A DNA stretch of 64,000 nt from Rubeoparvulum massiliense. GTDB lineage: Bacteria > Bacillota > Bacilli > Rubeoparvulales > Rubeoparvulaceae. The stretch spans positions 1-64,000 of the forward strand of contig NZ_CVPE01000003.1 in NCBI RefSeq assembly GCF_001049895.1. Direction: 5' to 3'. Position 1 is the stretch's first letter; each line of letters begins with the position of its first letter. Of this stretch, positions 26,582 to 35,520 are shown piece after piece. The position numbers and the translations under genes are program-made. Under the pieces are notes generated by a model. It did no database searches. It was not told the origin of the DNA and saw only the letters and a program-made list of their open reading frames with translations.

Positions 26582-27925
26582 ATGCCACAATTCTCCAATG
26601 GAACACTCTTCTTCCCCCAGCGCTGGCTACGCCATGGTCAGCATCTCTTATGTCTCTTTACACTGGACAACCTAGATTTTAGAGAGGTGGTGGAACGACT
26701 CTTTCTTGTGTTCCCACTCCCTGCTCATGCATCTCCTTATACGATTCAAGTAAGTGTAGTGGAAGAGAGCTGGAATCTCCGTCCCTTCGTACAGATCCGG
26801 AAGAAGCCACCGCGCCGTACCCCCATGACTACCATTCCCATCAAACCCATGCAGCGCAAAGCCTTCCTCGATGTAACCTCCCAGCTTTCCCAATGGGAAA
26901 CGGGAACCCATCATGGTTACTATGTAAGGTATGGCTTGCCAGGCAAGCGTCCACTTCTGCCACCACAGCTTGCGATCCATGTAAAGGGAGCCGAAATCAT
27001 GGATTCGCGGGGATCGCAGCAGGGAGCAACCTCCCCCAAGCCTTCCATCACAGCAGTGAATTGGGAGCGTATAGAACGTGGAATCTTCAGTCGTTCTGAA
27101 GAAGAGCTTCTGCTCTCAGAAGCCCTCTACCGAGGTGGGGAAGCACTTGTTGAGCAGCGCCTTCCTGTTAACCAAGTCCTTCACTTGCACTCTGTCGCTG
27201 AGATCATTGAAGCAGGCATTCAACAGCTCCATTCGGAACTGATTCCATTAGTATCCACAGAAAATGTAAAACAGCTTATTCAGCAAGCCCTTGATCAGGG
27301 GAGTGGCTATTCCTTGATTCGTCTCGGTGATGGTGAAATGCTTACATTATGCCAAGGTACTATTTTTTCACCTGCTGAGGTAGAGATGATCGGCGGTCAT
27401 TTTCTCCCCTACTCTGGAATTACCATCGGTGATGAAGCGCATCGGAATAAACTACTCAATTCCATTCTGCAGGCAAATCTCATCGGAATTCCTGTTAGCC
27501 GACTTCCCCATTTTCAAGGTCTATTTCGACAGATCTGGCAGCACCATCAATTACCATTGCGGGAGCTTACACTCACATCCTCCCTGATCAATTATAAATT
27601 AGACGAAGTCAACTTCGTTTTCCACCTTCTGAAGCACTACCGTGTTCTCTTAGTGGGTAATGTGATGCAACAACTCTATCAACGCTTACATCTGGAGGGC
27701 TTTTACAATGTGGTGGGAGCGGTGCCTGTTCGTGGCATGAATGATATACCACATGTAATGGAGCGTATGCAGCATTATCATTATGATATCGCCTTCGTCT
27801 CAGCAGGAGTGGCTGCTGCTGTCCTCTGTCCTTTAATTGCTCAACAAGGAAAGGTTGCCATTGATTTTGGCCATATGGCTAATCAATTATGTAAGCGTAA
27901 ACCTTTATTTCCTCAACATGCATAG
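26582..27925 (+). CDS. GT-D fold domain protein, putative glycosyltransferase
   Basis: A 447-residue protein. Residues about 1-160 are of unknown type, rich in beta structure (FSNGTLFFPQRWLRHGQHLLCLF). The C-terminal 230 residues resemble GT-D glycosyltransferases: YSLIRLGDGEMLTLCQG, IGIPVSRLP, RVLLVGNVMQQLYQRL, DIAFVSAGVAAAVLCPLIA and AIDFGHMANQL. The acidic DGE would be the metal-binding site. Start ATG 26582 lies 8 nt after the GT4 stop; a longer reading overlaps the GT4 gene. Probably acts on the same spore-surface glycan as its neighbour. Confidence 0.75.
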   Translation: MPQFSNGTLFFPQRWLRHGQHLLCLFTLDNLDFREVVERLFLVFPLPAHASPYTIQVSVVEESWNLRPFVQIRKKPPRRTPMTTIPIKPMQRKAFLDVTSQLSQWETGTHHGYYVRYGLPGKRPLLPPQLAIHVKGAEIMDSRGSQQGATSPKPSITAVNWERIERGIFSRSEEELLLSEALYRGGEALVEQRLPVNQVLHLHSVAEIIEAGIQQLHSELIPLVSTENVKQLIQQALDQGSGYSLIRLGDGEMLTLCQGTIFSPAEVEMIGGHFLPYSGITIGDEAHRNKLLNSILQANLIGIPVSRLPHFQGLFRQIWQHHQLPLRELTLTSSLINYKLDEVNFVFHLLKHYRVLLVGNVMQQLYQRLHLEGFYNVVGAVPVRGMNDIPHVMERMQHYHYDIAFVSAGVAAAVLCPLIAQQGKVAIDFGHMANQLCKRKPLFPQHA

Positions 27926-27995
27926 AGAAGATCCCTTCGGTTTACTTGAAATTTAAATGTAATATGCTCCCCTTATGATAAACAGTTTTACTATT

Positions 27996-28733
27996 TCAAC
28001 TGTCTACCACAAGGGGAGCATATCTTAACCAAGAAACACTTAATATTTTTCCATCTGGTATATTACCCTCACTAATCCATTTCTCAACCATTTTATTAAA
28101 ATAATCAGAATTCGCTAAAGGTATTCCATGACCAACATTAGGTATCATTATACCTAAACAATTTGAATTACTTGAAACGATATCTTTGGCTGATTTTTTC
28201 ATTAATGCTTTTTCTCTTTCTCCAACGGTAACCATTATCTTTGCCTTGGCCTCACTAAAATTTAGTGGTAATTCAAATGATATATTTTCTTCTAAGATAC
28301 GTATCAGTGTATCTGACTTCATTAAGGAACTTTCTTCATAATATGTTTCAAAGTATTCCTTATCAACATATAGTGTTTTTGCTTGAAGCTTTGAAAATGA
28401 TTTGTTTTTAATCAATGGAAATGTCAATTTAATCGTAGGTCTAATTAGCTTTTTTATCAGGTGCGAGCTTTTCTATTAACTCAATGACTCTTTCTGCACT
28501 ATATTGAATTGAAAATTGATCTGTCAGATTACTCTTCCCTTGTTCTGGTAAGTCGATTGCAACACAGTGGTACTGACTGAAGTATTGAATTTGTTTTTTC
28601 CACATCCAACTACTTACTCCCCCACCATGTAAAAAAACATCAATGAACCGTCCTTAGTACCGCTCTCTCGATAATATAAAGTCACATCATTCACTCCAAT
28701 AACACGGTAGAATTGAACTACTATTTCTCCCAA
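27996..28733 (-). pseudogene. Decayed alpha/beta hydrolase gene
   Basis: Three pieces of one alpha/beta hydrolase. From about 28733 the N-terminus reads VQFYRVIGVNDVTLYYRESG; a frameshift falls at the seven-A run 28631-28637, after which VFLHGGGVSSWMWKK...IDLPEQGKSN continues to a stop at 28441-28443. The C-terminal part resumes in another frame (TIKLTFPLIKNKSFSKLQAK) and runs to 27996 with the late His in NVGHGIPLA. The strand-helix with the nucleophilic serine (normally G-x-S-x-G) is missing between the pieces, so no active enzyme can be made. The patch is more AT-rich than its neighbours and sits inside the spore-surface region, suggesting insertion and decay. Confidence 0.8.
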
Positions 28734-28910
28734 CCTATTTTCTTAATGTACTAGTTTGATTGATTTGATATTTCGCTGTAATTGCTTATCTAGCTTATTC
28801 TCATATTTATTTGCTACTAAAATATTCAAGTTGTTTTGTAAAATATTAATCTTGTGTTATTATTATAGTAATTAACAAAATATACTACAAATACCAATAG
28901 GGTGATAATT
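28734..28910. other. AT-rich intergenic region
   Basis: About 180 nt of AT-rich sequence upstream of the lipoprotein gene. No clear promoter pair or structured element was identified. Confidence 0.4.
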
Positions 28911-29411
28911 ATGAAAAAGCATGTCGTCTTGTCGATTGTATTTACGATGCTATTCCTCTTTGGGTGTTCATCGGATAAAACAAATGAATATTCTGTTGAA
29001 AGCTTGCTAGAAATCGCAGTAGTTGGCGATTATGAACTGCCCAAAATAACTAACGTTGTGTATGAATATGAAACATTAGATCATCTCTCACAGTCCAATT
29101 ATGAATATAATGCTTTAATTATCACGAGTAGTGCATTTCCTGAAGCGGATGAGGAAAAATATGTGCAATTTTACAAGACTGTAAAGTATCCTGTTTTCTT
29201 TTACGGAACGGAGAATTTTCAATCCTTTGCCTTTACAAAACAAGGGATGACAATAGCAAAGTCCAGATCTACTAGTAGTCCATATGTTCAAGGGTATAAA
29301 AATAATGATGATGGTACGAAACTAGCCTGGGATTTTTATCGTGATTCCGAAAAGAAATCAGATGATAAACAATTCCTATTTTCCATACTTAATGTGATTC
29401 AATCAAAATAA
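28911..29411 (+). CDS. Orphan lipoprotein
   Basis: A 166-residue exported protein with signal peptide and lipobox LFGCSSD at about residues 15-21. The mature part (about 145 residues) has mixed alpha/beta pattern: LEIAVVGDYELPKITNV, YNALIITSSAFPEADEEKYVQFY, YPVFFYGTENFQSFAFTKQG. I do not recognise a family; YNALIITSSAFPEA followed by VKYPVFFYG suggests a small flavodoxin- or receiver-like fold, but this is a guess. Codon use is AT-rich like the adjacent pseudogene and unlike the glycan genes. ATG 28911 follows TAGGGTG. Confidence 0.65.
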   Translation: MKKHVVLSIVFTMLFLFGCSSDKTNEYSVESLLEIAVVGDYELPKITNVVYEYETLDHLSQSNYEYNALIITSSAFPEADEEKYVQFYKTVKYPVFFYGTENFQSFAFTKQGMTIAKSRSTSSPYVQGYKNNDDGTKLAWDFYRDSEKKSDDKQFLFSILNVIQSK

Positions 29412-29470
29412 TGTCCTGTGAGGAGAGCATGCTCTACCTTCTCATTTTTCGGGAAGAGTGCATAGATGAA

Positions 29471-29512
29471 TCAATGGCATCGTTCTAAATGAACGATGCC
29501 ATTGATTTTTTA
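29471..29512 (+). terminator. Terminator after the orphan lipoprotein
   Basis: A perfect 15-bp stem, TCAATGGCATCGTTC (29471-29485) with 29491-29505, 5-nt loop, followed by TTTTTTAG. Confidence 0.9.
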
Positions 29513-29524
29513 GAATTACTGTTA

Positions 29525-29559
29525 AACATAGGATCAAATATCATGTTTGATCCTATGTT
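29525..29559 (-). terminator. Terminator of the minus-strand glycan operon
   Basis: A 14-bp stem, AACATAGGATCAAA (29525-29538) with 29546-29559, just beyond the stop of the oxidoreductase gene. The minus-strand tail is only partly T-rich. Confidence 0.6.
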
Positions 29560-29564
29560 CATAT

Positions 29565-30500
29565 CTAGCTGATTTTATTACGAATCTCCTCGACTAATTG
29601 GATGACACGGATAGTATCCTCCACCTCTGCCCAGCTTGCAGTAGGTTGTTCCATGGCCTCCATAAACTGATTCAATTCATTGAATAGTGGATCCCCGTAG
29701 GATAAGCCGACCTTTTCCTCAACATTATCCAAGGTATAGGTACGTGAGAAGTGCTGGGGACAGTGGAAGAGCTTCAATGTCCGCTTCGCATAATCGATAA
29801 GAAATGTTCGATTCCCTTCATTGATCTGTAACTGTCGTACCTTGTAGGCGGAGCGACGACTAGCCCAAAGCGAGGCGCGACAGCCCTCTGCAAAAGCGAT
29901 TAATACGAAGGCTTCCTCAATGATATCATTCACTCTGTGTCCCACTGCATCGATGGAAGTGATGGGTCCTCGCTGCAATTGGAGAAGGATATCAAGGTCA
30001 TGAATCATCACGTCCATGACCACATCCGCTTCAATCTTCCGTGGCGGCGCACCTAAGCGTTGAGCAAAGAAGGCTTCTATTTTCGGAATATCTACCATAG
30101 CTTGGAGCTGTTGAATGGCCGGATTATACTGCTCAATAAAGCCGACCTTGACCACCAGGGGCTGAGCAATGGCTTGTAGTAGCTGAAGGACCTGACGTGC
30201 CTCCTGCACAGATGGGACAAAAGGCTTCTCCACAAATACATGTCGTCTTTTCTGAATCGCTTGTTGTACAAGAAGAGCATGGGTATTAGCTGGAGTAGCT
30301 ATCACAACGCCATCGGAAAGGTCCAGCAGTTCAGCATAGGTTTTGGCAATGGTGACAGGGTAACGCTGCCCCACCTGGTGCACACGTTGTTGATCTAAAT
30401 CGAAGAGGTAAACCTCACTCACTTTTTTTAACGAACAAAGGGTACGACAATGATGCTCCCCCATCACCCCCACCCCTGCAACGCCAATGCGAAAGGTCAT
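29565..30500 (-). CDS. Gfo/Idh/MocA family oxidoreductase
   Basis: A 311-residue NAD(P)-dependent sugar dehydrogenase. The Rossmann motif GVAGVGVMGEHH is at residues 6-17; the family motif EKPF with catalytic Lys is in HVFVEKPFVPS; a later MDVMIHDLDILLQL carries the H-D pair. Size and partners match WlbA/WbpB-type enzymes that oxidise C3 of a UDP-sugar acid before amination. It is the last gene of a five-gene minus-strand operon, one base from the acyltransferase gene. The specific sugar is not proven. Confidence 0.82.
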   Translation of the reverse strand: MTFRIGVAGVGVMGEHHCRTLCSLKKVSEVYLFDLDQQRVHQVGQRYPVTIAKTYAELLDLSDGVVIATPANTHALLVQQAIQKRRHVFVEKPFVPSVQEARQVLQLLQAIAQPLVVKVGFIEQYNPAIQQLQAMVDIPKIEAFFAQRLGAPPRKIEADVVMDVMIHDLDILLQLQRGPITSIDAVGHRVNDIIEEAFVLIAFAEGCRASLWASRRSAYKVRQLQINEGNRTFLIDYAKRTLKLFHCPQHFSRTYTLDNVEEKVGLSYGDPLFNELNQFMEAMEQPTASWAEVEDTIRVIQLVEEIRNKIS

Positions 30501-30501
30501 C

Positions 30502-31194
30502 TCACATTCCCCTCTCTCGTGCAGGATTGCCCATAACTACAGTATCAGCAGGTATATTACGGGTCACGACTGCTCCTGCGCCCACCATAGACCGTGCTCC
30601 GATCCGTACGCCTGGTAAAAGGGTTGCGTGGCTCCCGATGCGAACACTCTGTTCGAGGTAAGGTCCTGTCATGGCAATAGCAACAGTTTTCATATATTTA
30701 TCATTGGCCATGGCGACGGCAGGTCCTAGAAACACATGATCCTCCAGAATGGTGTCACCGGTAATATAGCAGAGGGTCTGAACTGTGCATTGTTTGCCGA
30801 TTCGACTATTCAATTCGATCATGACCCCCCGACCAATCACCGTCTTATCACCAATCTCCACCTGCTCTCGAATATGGACGTGGTCGGCAATGAGAAGCTG
30901 CTGACCCATTGTACTTCCGGCATACAGCGTGACATGATGACCGATCGTACTGTTGGATCCGATTCGTAACGGAGAGATCTGCTGGTCCACTTCACGAATG
31001 AGTGGGGAGTGGTGAGGTTTAACACCAAGGATGGAATGGTGTCCTACACGAACACCTGACCCAATGATGGTGTGTGCATGTAAGATGGAATAGTGACCGA
31101 TTTGAATATTCTCTCCAAGCTGTACACCTTCCTCAATGATAACCCCATGACCAATGGATGCAGAGGCTGGAATCCTTACGTTAGGATGAATCAT
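30502..31194 (-). CDS. Left-handed beta-helix acyltransferase
   Basis: A 230-residue hexapeptide-repeat transferase. Nearly the whole protein is built of LbH repeats (IGHGVIIEEGVQLGENIQIGHYSIL and similar), ending in the common GARSMVGAGAVVTRNIPADTVVMGNPAR. The family includes WlbB/WbpD, which N-acetylates a 3-amino sugar nucleotide, and LpxA-like proteins. Neighbouring oxidoreductase and, further up, a DegT aminotransferase make the 3-acetamido-sugar route likely. GAGAGGTG precedes ATG 31194. Confidence 0.8.
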   Translation of the reverse strand: MIHPNVRIPASASIGHGVIIEEGVQLGENIQIGHYSILHAHTIIGSGVRVGHHSILGVKPHHSPLIREVDQQISPLRIGSNSTIGHHVTLYAGSTMGQQLLIADHVHIREQVEIGDKTVIGRGVMIELNSRIGKQCTVQTLCYITGDTILEDHVFLGPAVAMANDKYMKTVAIAMTGPYLEQSVRIGSHATLLPGVRIGARSMVGAGAVVTRNIPADTVVMGNPARERGM

Positions 31195-31217
31195 CAACCA
31201 TCACCTCTCCCATGTTT

Positions 31218-32780
31218 CTAAATTGGTAGTTTTACATAAAGTGTAAAATAAGGGTTGGCACGCACTTTCACAGGAATATAGAGATGAACCTTTCCCCGAT
31301 GCTTACCCTTGAGACTACGTACCCAATTGGTGCATTGGACTCGTACATATTGACGTTTTTGCTTGCCTTTACCCTGTTGCTTTATCAATGAGCGTCCAAG
31401 TGGAATGGCACGCTTATTGCCATGCTTGATGAGGATTGAAATGTTGCCATGATGCCCTTTAGCAACTGCACGGAAAGCGGCTTTTAGAATCTTTCCACGC
31501 TTTGGCAAATCCTTACATAAAAATGTATAAGTGATTCCTTTGGAAGCGGCTTTTTTTCCTCGAGGTTTCCATCTTCGTAGTATCACACGTGAAGGAGTAT
31601 GCATAGGCTGTTCAAGAATAGGAGGAGCAACTGGTGCTTCTATAGCAAGTGGTGGTGTAGCTGGTGGTGATGTGAGAACGATGGTATCTGGTTGGAGCTG
31701 ACCGCTAAATAGCTCTCCCATGGGAGCGGAGTGAGAGTCAATAAGACGCTTCGCCTGATTAAAACGATAAAAGCGAGCCTGCGTGCCCCAAGCATGCATA
31801 ATAAAGGGAGAATGATTGGCTAGCTCCTGATGCGCAATCCTTGTTTCTGCCTCATAGATATACATCAGCCAATGGGCAAAAAGCACGGGATGATGATGCT
31901 GTTCAAAGAAGCTGTACCCTGCTTCTCTGTTAATTGCCAGCTGGTCTGGGTGATTTAGAAATTGACGTAGACGAGATTCCAATGTAGCCATGGATGTAGA
32001 ATATAATGTTGCTCCTGCTAAGTGGTGACGTAGCTGAAGATCCTCACGCAGGTACGAGAAGACTACCTTTCCCATACCCATAGCCATGACAGCCCAAGGT
32101 GTATACCAACCATAGCTGAGTTGATCAATGATGATATCTCCGCGCTTTACAGCCTCCATACAAGCTGCCTCATCTCTGGTATCCACCAGTTGCCATTCAA
32201 TGGCCATCCCTTCATTACGTATGCGTGTACAGACATCCCCTGCAAATGCCGAGAATTCTTCACAGCCTGGGTGGGATAGAATCATAATCTGTGGTGGTGA
32301 ATTCATCTCATTAAGATGGGAAGGTTCTCCGCTGTATGGAACAGGAATCACATAGATTCTTTCAAAATGAGGAAGTAATGAAGGAACTACCTCCCATTGG
32401 AAAACCGTACAGGCTCGTGTAAATTGAGCATGTTTCTTTAGTAGAAGCTCTACCTCTTCATCTTTATGAACTGGGACGATCAAGGGAGCATAGGGATTGT
32501 AGCGTTGAGTCACTGTGCTTTGCCACACCTCTGGGCCATCATAATGAACCAATACGGGATGACTCCCCATTCCAGTTAGACCCTCATGCCAGCCCATCCC
32601 TTGAATATGCTGAATAGAACGTCCATTGGGTAGCGTACCATGAATGATCGGTGTTGATTGATCGACCAAGTTGGCTTCCATGCCGATCTGCTTTAACGCC
32701 ATCTGCCAGCCCCATAATGATGAGCCCTTCCATTGTTGATCAGACACCTCGTAATCACTCCTCTCAATCCATGTATTCAA
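31218..32780 (-). CDS. Putative GT-B glycosyltransferase with basic C-terminal domain
   Basis: A 520-residue protein. Residues 1-330 look like a GT-B transferase of the kind found beside CgeB-like proteins (HPVLVHYDGPEVW, QIMILSHPGCEEFSAF, DIIIDQLSYGWYTPWAVMAMGMGKVV). A Pro-rich linker at about 370-400 joins a very basic C-terminal domain of about 115 residues (KPRGKKAASKG, RGKVHLYIPVKVR) which I do not recognise; its beta-rich ending suggests a small beta sandwich, perhaps binding the anionic coat or glycan. The only usable start is TTG 32780, 3 nt past the CgeB-like stop, with a poor ribosome site, so coupling is likely. Confidence 0.65.
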   Translation of the reverse strand: MNTWIERSDYEVSDQQWKGSSLWGWQMALKQIGMEANLVDQSTPIIHGTLPNGRSIQHIQGMGWHEGLTGMGSHPVLVHYDGPEVWQSTVTQRYNPYAPLIVPVHKDEEVELLLKKHAQFTRACTVFQWEVVPSLLPHFERIYVIPVPYSGEPSHLNEMNSPPQIMILSHPGCEEFSAFAGDVCTRIRNEGMAIEWQLVDTRDEAACMEAVKRGDIIIDQLSYGWYTPWAVMAMGMGKVVFSYLREDLQLRHHLAGATLYSTSMATLESRLRQFLNHPDQLAINREAGYSFFEQHHHPVLFAHWLMYIYEAETRIAHQELANHSPFIMHAWGTQARFYRFNQAKRLIDSHSAPMGELFSGQLQPDTIVLTSPPATPPLAIEAPVAPPILEQPMHTPSRVILRRWKPRGKKAASKGITYTFLCKDLPKRGKILKAAFRAVAKGHHGNISILIKHGNKRAIPLGRSLIKQQGKGKQKRQYVRVQCTNWVRSLKGKHRGKVHLYIPVKVRANPYFTLYVKLPI

Positions 32781-32783
32781 ACA

Positions 32784-33767
32784 TCATGAGACCCCGCGTT
32801 CATTACGGAATTGTGTATATACTTCCTCAACCTTCCCCCACACCTGGGAAAAACGTTGTACGTAAGAATCCCGCTCCATAACAAGTCCCCGCCCATTGGC
32901 AGCGATCTGTTTCCGTTCCTCATCATGATTTAGATAGTAGCCGACCTTCTCTAATAATTGGTCTGCCGTTGCAACAGCCTCACAGTGGATGCCAGGTTGA
33001 AAATGGGCACGAACTCCTGGCGTATCGGTAGTAAGTAAAAATCCACCTGCTGCAAGAATATCGAAAGTTCGACTGCTCAGTTGCTCCTCAATGGATTGGA
33101 TACTGATATTAATTTTGGCACTATTATAGATTTGATTGGTGATGTGGAATGGGACGATGCCATGCAGCATTGCTGGAGGTACAGAAAATCCCAGGACTTC
33201 AGGTGATTTTTCCCACCCTCGTCCATAGATCCGTATATGATAGCTCGTATTCATTAAAGGCGAAATTAAGGTTCTGATACATTCTCTACGATAAATATCA
33301 AAATCAAGCTGGGCATTGGCCACGATGGCAATATCGCATTGATGGGCAGGATTTGGTGGTACAGGGCGATGGAAGGAAGTATTACACCCAACATCCATGG
33401 CGATCACCGGATAGCCTAGCGCTTCATATTGTGGAATACAGGATGAATTGCGGGTTAGTACCATCTGAGGCTTCGTTTTATCACAATAGTAAAGGGACCA
33501 GTTACTAAAATGGATGGGATCTTCCTCGGCAAAATACAGATGAAAAACGGGGTAACGCTGAAGGATAGAATAGATAGATTCTGCCTGAGCATGTAAGGCA
33601 TCCCATCCCATATCGAAAACCATATCGGGCTGAAATTGCTGTATGGCATGATCCAACACCTCTGGATCTGCCTCATCTAAATAAAAGACTTGATGTCCCA
33701 ACTCTTCTAAAGCCCACCCCGTTGAGAGTCGAAACAGATCCATACTCATCAATCCAAGAATTTTCAA
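32784..33767 (-). CDS. CgeB family glycosyltransferase-like protein
   Basis: A 327-residue protein of the CgeB type, a GT-B-like family named after a B. subtilis late-sporulation protein affecting the outer spore surface. Motifs are YLDEADPEVLD, VFDMGWDALHAQA, CDIAIVANAQLDFDIYR and the C-terminal RTFDILAAGGFLLTTDTPGV, which is the family hallmark. Its ATG overlaps the stop of the upstream double-GT2 gene by 4 bp (ATGA). Likely adds sugar to the spore surface; donor unknown. Confidence 0.85.
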   Translation of the reverse strand: MKILGLMSMDLFRLSTGWALEELGHQVFYLDEADPEVLDHAIQQFQPDMVFDMGWDALHAQAESIYSILQRYPVFHLYFAEEDPIHFSNWSLYYCDKTKPQMVLTRNSSCIPQYEALGYPVIAMDVGCNTSFHRPVPPNPAHQCDIAIVANAQLDFDIYRRECIRTLISPLMNTSYHIRIYGRGWEKSPEVLGFSVPPAMLHGIVPFHITNQIYNSAKINISIQSIEEQLSSRTFDILAAGGFLLTTDTPGVRAHFQPGIHCEAVATADQLLEKVGYYLNHDEERKQIAANGRGLVMERDSYVQRFSQVWGKVEEVYTQFRNERGVS

Positions 33768-35434
33768 GCTAGATCCCCCCCTTTAACTTCGCTTGTTTTA
33801 CCATACTCACGCTTGCGAATTTCATCGAGTAAACGTCCTCTTATTCCTTCATGCTTAGCTAGCCAACTGACTGCCTCAAGATGATCACCAAGAATCATCT
33901 GGGCCACCACATTTCCTTCTTGAAAGTGCTCGCGACGTAAGCGGTTACTGGAGAACACATTGATACCCTTCACCAGTTGAATCATTGCCCCTCGCGCAAG
34001 AGCGATGGCTTGAGCTTTCGGAGGGATTGCTAAATGTTCATAGCCAATTCGCTCTGCCATCTGTTTACTCATGGCGTGAGGTACAGCCGTTAATGAAGCG
34101 TATTGGAACTGATTGGCAGCCATGATTCGGTTTAGAAAAGCCTTGGCCATGCTCACATCATCGATCATCGAGGAGTGATAATAGAAGGGGTTCACATCAT
34201 TCAAGGTAATATCTGCTCCTTCATAGCAGCCATGAATAAAGGGTATTAATTCCGAGGGTTGAAAGAGAATATCCCCATCGATAAAGAGAAGTACCTCTCC
34301 TGTAGCAATCCGTGCCCCAATGGCTCTTCCCACATCATGTCCTAAGTGGAAGGGAAAAGAATAGCAGGTGACAGGAAACTGTACACAACGATGAACGGTA
34401 CGATCATGAGAACCATTCTCCAGGATGATCACTTCTTTGGGATTGAGTAGCATAAGACGGGAGAGTAAGGGATAGATGGTTCTTTCTTCATTGCTGATGG
34501 AGAGAATAATCGAGAGCTTTTGCTCATTCTCGATCCGGAGTGTCTCTGGAATTCCAATTCGTAGGGCAATGCGTCTCCATCGTTCTACCATTTCTGGTTC
34601 TTTATGAACCGTCCGGAGCTGATAAGGAGATAGCAATGTAGGATCGTCAAGATAATTCAAGAGTAAGGAACGTTTCCGTGCTAAGTCACTAAAGCCTCCC
34701 CGCTCACCACGACGGTTGATAATCTCTGCAATCGCTTCACCATGATCACCGATGATCAGTTTTTCTACACGGTCAACACCACCTTGAATTCGTCGACCTC
34801 TTCGGCGATTATAGAGAGCCATATTCAAGTGGCTCCCGCGCTTGATTCTAAGCTGCTCCAGAATAGCTCGCGCATGTGCTTTGGGTGGTACCATTAAGTT
34901 TTCTATTCCAATAACCTGAAGTGCTTTGCGACTCATGGCATGGGGAATGGTGGTAAGTGAACTTCCTTCTAAGTCCTTTCTACCTAAAAGCGCATTGAGA
35001 ATTCGCTTCGCTTCCGATGTAGAATGGATACTTCGTTCCGTTTTCCGCCCTGAATATGCGTTGAGAACAAGATCATTGCCCTCCCAAACATCACGACAGT
35101 ACTGTCTTAAAATGGAGGTAGGGAGCAGGACATCTCCATCAACAAATAGGAGTATGGCACCTCGAGCATGCCTTGCACCGATGGCTCGAGCCACATCGTA
35201 GCCAAGAGGTGATGCATATTGAATCACCAATGCTCCTGCTTGCCTTGCTCTTAGCGCTGTCTCGTCACGACTCCCATTACAGATTACCACCACTTCTGTG
35301 CGCCTCGTAATTCGACGTGCTGCTCGTACAATCTGTCCAATCCACCTCGCCTCGTTACGCGCTGGAATAATCACAGACACAATGGGTGGCCTTCTGCTCA
35401 CTTTTGATCGATACATTTGCTTCCTGCTTGGCAA
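33764..35434 (-). CDS. Double GT2 glycosyltransferase (internal duplication)
   Basis: A 556-residue protein made of two related GT2 halves. Half one (about 15-255): SVIIPARNEARWIGQI, DGD at 99-101, SLTTIPHAMSRKALQVIG, VPPKAHARAI, IIGDHGEAIA. Half two (about 300-545): SIILSISNEERTIYPLL, DGD at 386-388, SLTAVPHAMSKQMAERIG, IPPKAQAIAL, ILGDHLEAVS. The offset is constant at 287 residues. Both halves keep the acidic metal motif, so both may be active. The TTG start at 35434 has GGAGGG at good spacing; ATG six codons later is possible. First gene of the five-gene operon. Confidence 0.85.
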   Translation of the reverse strand: MPSRKQMYRSKVSRRPPIVSVIIPARNEARWIGQIVRAARRITRRTEVVVICNGSRDETALRARQAGALVIQYASPLGYDVARAIGARHARGAILLFVDGDVLLPTSILRQYCRDVWEGNDLVLNAYSGRKTERSIHSTSEAKRILNALLGRKDLEGSSLTTIPHAMSRKALQVIGIENLMVPPKAHARAILEQLRIKRGSHLNMALYNRRRGRRIQGGVDRVEKLIIGDHGEAIAEIINRRGERGGFSDLARKRSLLLNYLDDPTLLSPYQLRTVHKEPEMVERWRRIALRIGIPETLRIENEQKLSIILSISNEERTIYPLLSRLMLLNPKEVIILENGSHDRTVHRCVQFPVTCYSFPFHLGHDVGRAIGARIATGEVLLFIDGDILFQPSELIPFIHGCYEGADITLNDVNPFYYHSSMIDDVSMAKAFLNRIMAANQFQYASLTAVPHAMSKQMAERIGYEHLAIPPKAQAIALARGAMIQLVKGINVFSSNRLRREHFQEGNVVAQMILGDHLEAVSWLAKHEGIRGRLLDEIRKREYGKTSEVKGGDLA

Positions 35435-35474
35435 GTCAATCCCTCCTTTCCTCCTCCATGAAAGTGGCTCTCTT

Positions 35475-35483
35475 TACTCTATG
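35475..35483 (-). promoter_or_regulatory. Sigma-K-like -10 element upstream of the double GT2 gene
   Basis: Minus strand CATAGAGTA matches CATAnnnTA and lies 41 nt before the start codon, just past the DegT terminator. The -35 AC is not at the expected place, so this is only a candidate. Confidence 0.35.
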
Positions 35484-35520
35484 AAAAAGAAAAAGGAAGG
35501 CAACGGCACTCATCCTTCCT
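35480..35520 (-). terminator. Terminator of the DegT aminotransferase gene
   Basis: Minus strand AGGAAGG pairs with CCTTCCT (plus 35514-35520 and 35494-35500), followed by TTTTCTTTTTC. The stem overlaps the stop codon region of the gene. Confidence 0.75.
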
